The translations under genes were made by a program, and so were the position numbers. From the NCBI GenBank assembly GCA_048213135.1, contig PS015101.1, positions 89,456 through 124,712 on the forward strand: a stretch of 35,257 nt of DNA. Reading direction: 5' to 3'. Source of the stretch: Reclinomonas americana ATCC 50394 (taxonomy: Eukaryota > Jakobida > Jakobea > Jakobida). The notes below the pieces were generated by a model that saw nothing but the letters and a program-made list of their open reading frames with translations, searched no databases and was not told the origin of the DNA. Below are positions 31,114-35,257 of the stretch, piece by piece (position 1 is the first letter of the stretch; each line of letters opens with the position of its first letter).

Positions 31114-34100
31114 ATGTGGCGCCCGCGACTGAGCAAAGTGCTGGTGGACTTGGCTGTCCTCAAGCGGTGCGAGCGCACGCGGCGATGTCCGTCGTCTTCT
31201 GTCTCTCTTGCTCACTGTGTGTGTGTGTGTGATGCAGTTGTCAGCATGTGCTTTCGCGCGCCTCGAAGGATGTGTCGTTTGAGGAGGCCTCGGCAGCGGT
31301 GCGCGATGTCAGTGCGCTGTTGCGCAGTCGGTGGGTGTGGGGGTGATAGGGGAAAGGGAGGAAGGGGATAGAGAAGAGAGAGAAGAGAGAGGAGAAGAGG
31401 GAGCAACGAAGATGAAAAGGAGAGAGGGGAGGGAGGGACTGGAGGAGAGAAAGAGAGAAGGATTGGGAGGAGAGAGCGCACAACAGCAGAGAAGGAGAAG
31501 GGAGAGGGAGAATGGGAGGTGAGAAATTGGAGGAGAGGGAAGGAGAGGAGAGGCGATTGACTTGCAGACGCTGTTGACAAAGACAAGAGCTGATAACGCG
31601 GTCCACAGGCGACTGTTGACCTGTCTGCGCCCAGCTGATCGCACCCATGGTAACTGTCGAGCTTGTTGTGTGCGTGCTCTTCTGTCGTCGCTCACTCATG
31701 CTGTGGTGATGCAGCCACACGCGATGCAGCCTCCACAGAGATCGTGACACTCTTCGCCTCGAGGGTCGGTGCATCGCCACCAGCATCGTCGTCGACGTCC
31801 TCCGCTGTGGACACGCTCGTCATGTTCACCAGTGAGGTTGGATTGAGTATATGTCATCGGAGAGTGTGCGCGATGCCTGACTGCTGGAGGCGCAGTGTGT
31901 TCTCGCTGCTGTGCGTGCCGCCGCTGTGTGGCTGGAGAGTCTGGCTGCCGACGCCTGCCGACCGGAGCTGGACGATGATCAGGCGGTCGATGCAATGATT
32001 CGAGTGTGGAGGTTTTTTGATAATCCGCGCTGTCTCCCCTTGAGGAGCCTCCTGACGATGACGACGTTGGTGGTCGTGCTTGTGCAGAACGGCCTCCGAT
32101 CTCGCCAGTGGATGCGCCTCGTTTTGTGCCGATCGTACACTGCTGGACACAGATGGCGTATTCGCCAGCCAGAATCATGAACGTGAGGCACCCCGTGCGT
32201 CCCCATCGGCTGCACAACTTTCCCACCCTGCGCCCCGCAGTCATGTCGTCGATCGTGTCGGGTGGCGAGCTGCTGCAGCAGTGGGCCACGGCTCGCGCAC
32301 AGCGCATCGTATCGTCGTCGTCGTCGTCCAATGGCAGCGACAGTGCCTTTTCGAAGCGCTTCTGGGAGTCATGCACGTCCACAGATGGTGGCAGAGGGAC
32401 GCCGGAATGGTCCCTCGCACGCTTGTGGCAGCGCGAAGAGCCGCTTGTCGCTGCCGTGGCGCAGCACATTGCGGTCGACCGATCACTGTTTCGGTGTGTT
32501 ATAGATTGACTGAGGTGGAGTGCCTAGTCGGCATTGTCGAGTGACGGTGGTGTGGCTGCAGGTGTCCGCCTCCTCACTTGGCGTGGAGTCTGGGCGCGAG
32601 TGTGCAGGTGGTGCGCAAACGGGACGATGTCTTTGCGGGGTTCGAAGGCACTTTTTTCGAAACGTTGCGCCAGAGTGTGAATTCAGTCTTGCAGGATGAG
32701 CAGCCGAGTCACTGTGTGCGGTTGCGTGCAGTGTGGGAAGACACTACTTTCAGCAATTGTCTCGCGTGCCAGTGTCTACCGATGCACCGCGCGTCAGCCG
32801 GGCACTGAGTTGCACATCATTCCCCTGTTCAATGACGACGAGCAGTTCCAACTCATGTTGCGATAATGGCAGGCGCCCTCTCGCACGTACCCGGCGATCC
32901 ATCTCATCGACAGGCGCTATTCGTTGCCACCTTGCCGCTACTGGTCTGCTTGATTGACAACGCACATGATTGTTATCCGTGCTTGACTCGCCTGTCACTC
33001 CACAGCGCGATCTGTTTGATGCTCAGCTGTTGCCCTACGTGCACGACGTGCACGCGGTGGCCAACGACATTACGAAATCGCTGGCCATGGTCGACGTCAC
33101 CGCCAATCCACCACTTGTGTTGCTCACGTACCCGATGACCGATGCGAGCGAGCGGACACGCGACTTTGTGATTCCTATCACATGCGCAGCGGGTTCCGTG
33201 GTGCAGATTGTGGATGCGTGGCTGGCCAACGGATGGACATTGTTGGCGACGCAAGCGGGTGGGGCGAGTGCAGAAGTGGAGGTGTGTGTGGCATGTCGCG
33301 CACGGTTTGATTCTCTCAAACTGAACGCTTCTTCGCATGCGCACAGGCCGAGTTGCTTCCGCCGCTTCCACCGCCACTTGTAGGCGGAGTGAGTGGTGAA
33401 AGTGACCAGGATGAATCCGACATAATACGAGTGGCCGTGGCGCGTGCTCGTGCATTGCCCAACACGGCCGCCGATCCGCAGTTGTGGCGTGCACTCTCGT
33501 CGGCACCGGCCATGCGTGTGCACGTGCTGTCGGCATTGCATGGTGTGCTGCAGTCGGTGGTTTGCTGGTCGGCCAACTTGGTGCAGCGCTATCCGTCCTT
33601 TGTCAGCACGAAGCACGCATTTGGTGTGCTTGGCGACTTGTGGGAGGTGACTGAAAGCGTTTCAGATGATGGCATACTTTCGACTGACGAAAGTGGCGAC
33701 GTGCAGATTCGCTCCGCTGCCAGTCACTGCCTGAGCAAGCTGCTGGCGGACGAGCACGCCAGAGACAGTACGTGCTTCCCCGCCAATGCGTCGTCCATCC
33801 TCGATGACAGCGGTCTCTCCATGGTGCTGGCGCGCCTCTTTGATGCCGCGCTGCGCGAGTTGGAGTCCAACATTGCCGGTCACTTTGAGCGCCACCTCCA
33901 CAAGTCGCTCTACTCGATTAGCACGGCCGGCGGTCGCATTCTGCCCGATGCGGTGTCGCCGTGGGTGTTGCTGCTGGTGCGCCTGTGGTGGTGAACCTCA
34001 ATGTGCGTGCCATTTTGGGGAGCTGTCTGACCCGTCACCCCTCTCAGTTGACCGAGCTGTGGACGCCCGCCATGGAAGCACTTCGCCAGCATCCGCTGGA

Positions 34101-35091
34101 GACGCGAACTGCGGTGCTGGAGCGCCTCTTGCACTTGTCGCTGTCGGGTCTGTGGACGGCGGTGGCGACTGTGTACAAGAGCACTCGCATCACGCGACTC
34201 GGTGCGCGGCAGCTGGCGCGTGATGTGGAGGCGTTGTTGGATTATTTGCGGGCGTCGGAGGATTTGACACCGGTGTTGCGTGAAGGGAAAGGGAGGGTAG
34301 CAATAGAAGGATGTTTGTTGTGCTGCGACAAGTACAAAGTGAAAAGATGACAGCATGCTCCTGTGCTGCATTGGTTGCGAGAGAGATCCGTAGACTATGA
34401 GTGTGCGACATGGAGAAGGGAGGGGGAAGGGGAAGGGAGGGAGATGGGGAAGGGGGTGAAAATGGGCAGAGAAGAGAGGAGAGAGACGGTGGAGGAAGAA
34501 AGGGGAAGGGAGGAGAGAGACAGTGGAGGAGGAAAGGGGAAGGGAAGAAGGGCTTTTCCGTCGTCTCTGTTCAGAGAAGGAGATGTGAAAAGTATGCATG
34601 CCGAGAGGGTGAAATGGACAGAAGATAGGAGAGAGACAGTGGAGGAGGAAAGGGGAAGGGAGGAAGGGCATTTCCATCGTCTGTGTTCAGAGAAGGAGTG
34701 ATGCATGTCGTGCGTGCCGAGAGGGTGAGAATGGACTGAGAAGAGACGAGAGAGAGACGGTGGAGGAAGAAGGAAAAGGGAAAAAGTGATCGACAGTGAG
34801 AAGGGATTGCGTCGTCTCCGTGCAGAGAAGGAGTGATGCTTTGTGCGTGCTTACCGACTGAAATTGGAGGGTGTAACATTCTGCTTCTTTCCGTTCCTGC
34901 TTTGCTTGCCTCACCACCCACTCGTTCTCCAACGCAGGGACGTCCACGACTTGCTGCAACACACCACTGTCGAACGCACCAATCTGATTCTCGGCGTCCT
35001 GCAAGAGGAACATCTCGACCGCAAGACGTGCGAAGCGCAGTTCCCACTGGCCGACATTGAGGTGTGGATACGATGTCGAGCCAAAAATTGA
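31114..35091 (+). CDS. CATCHR-family tethering subunit, probably COG7-like
   Basis: COG7 is a lobe B subunit of the conserved oligomeric Golgi tether for retrograde vesicles. Exons: 31114-31190, 31238-31334, 31568-31649, 31715-31836, 31890-32011, 32088-32182, 32241-32493, 32562-32758, 32846-32943, 33006-33282, 33347-33976, 34048-~34310, 34938-35091; phases agree except at the last junction. The product is about 840 mostly helical residues. Best evidence is near the C-terminus: TVYKSTRITRLGARQLARDV then EALLDYLRASEDLTPVL resembles COG7's '[20 protein letters not shown]', preceded by SLYSISTAGGRILPD resembling 'EYISNIGQYIMSLP'. An N-terminal piece (EEASAAVRDVSALL) fits more weakly. Other CATCHR proteins (ZW10, RINT1) share this layout. 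The start is uncertain: about 100 N-terminal residues expected for COG7 are not seen. Stop TGA 35089-35091. Confidence 0.55.
31335..31567 (+). other. Purine-rich intron in the CATCHR gene
   Basis: A 233-bp intron, nearly pure A/G on the + strand (GAGAGA and GGAGG runs) between donor GTGTGG and acceptor 'cttgcag'. No gene is seen. Confidence 0.65.
34311..34937 (+). repeat. Long purine-rich intron with ~116-135 bp direct repeats
   Basis: The + strand is A/G-rich. The unit 'gagagagacagtggagga ... ttcagagaaggag' recurs, with 'agagaaggag' at 34573, 34689 and 34824 (spacing 116 and 135 bp); shorter half-units lie at 34480-34540. The motif 'tgccgagagggtga' also repeats (34600, 34717). The intron ends at 'caacgcag' (34930-34937). 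Its donor is unclear; a GTTGTG at about 34311 gives a usable phase. Confidence 0.7.
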
Positions 35092-35132
35092 ATCATAACA
35101 AACAGCAAAGTGCAAGACTTGTAATCACAGCA

Positions 35133-35257
<125 letters not shown>

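Overview
This is nuclear DNA from a eukaryote, most likely a protist. Almost every gene is cut by short spliceosomal introns of about 50-260 nt, exon phases can be followed across them, and the proteins are eukaryote-only (a CIAO2B-type iron-sulphur targeting factor, TADA3, p31comet, gelsolin repeats). The DNA is GC-rich. Microsatellites (CT/GA, GT/CA), minisatellites and long Ala/Ser/Thr/Pro/Gln tracts are common. I cannot name the species or the supergroup. Eight runs of N interrupt the sequence, and four of them fall inside coding exons.

Layout, left to right: (1) pyrimidine-rich repeats forming the intron before the last exon of a CIAO2B homolog (+, 978-1333), followed by decayed copies of that exon's 3' end; (2) an EVE-domain protein like THYN1 (-, 1770-2912); (3) an ankyrin-repeat protein with a disordered middle (+, 2972-7744); (4) a long coiled-coil protein (-, 7803-12457); (5) a PH-domain protein with six gelsolin repeats (+, 12848-19675); (6) an unrecognised gene whose presumed intron holds a ~150-bp minisatellite (-, 19857-21343); (7) a TADA3/ADA3 homolog of the SAGA-type acetyltransferase module (+, 22635-27698, 5' end missing); (8) an RNase III-domain protein with a dsRBD-like tail (-, 27737-29549); (9) a p31comet/MAD2L1BP homolog (+, 29733-31072); (10) a CATCHR-type tethering protein, best matched to COG7 (+, 31114-35091). 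The window ends in a (GA)n microsatellite.

Genes 1-9 alternate strands, giving compact divergent start pairs (THYN1/ankyrin 59 bp between start codons; RNase III/p31comet 183 bp) and tight convergent ends (TADA3/RNase III 38 bp; ankyrin/coiled-coil 58 bp). The genes do not form one pathway; they cover chromatin, spindle checkpoint, RNA processing, actin and Golgi trafficking. The most unusual features are a recurrent GTTGCG 5' splice site, several micro-exons of 17-27 nt, the PH plus six-gelsolin architecture, and an RNase III that keeps all four catalytic acidic positions. Gene models were built by hand from splice signals, phase and family similarity, so individual exon edges may be off.
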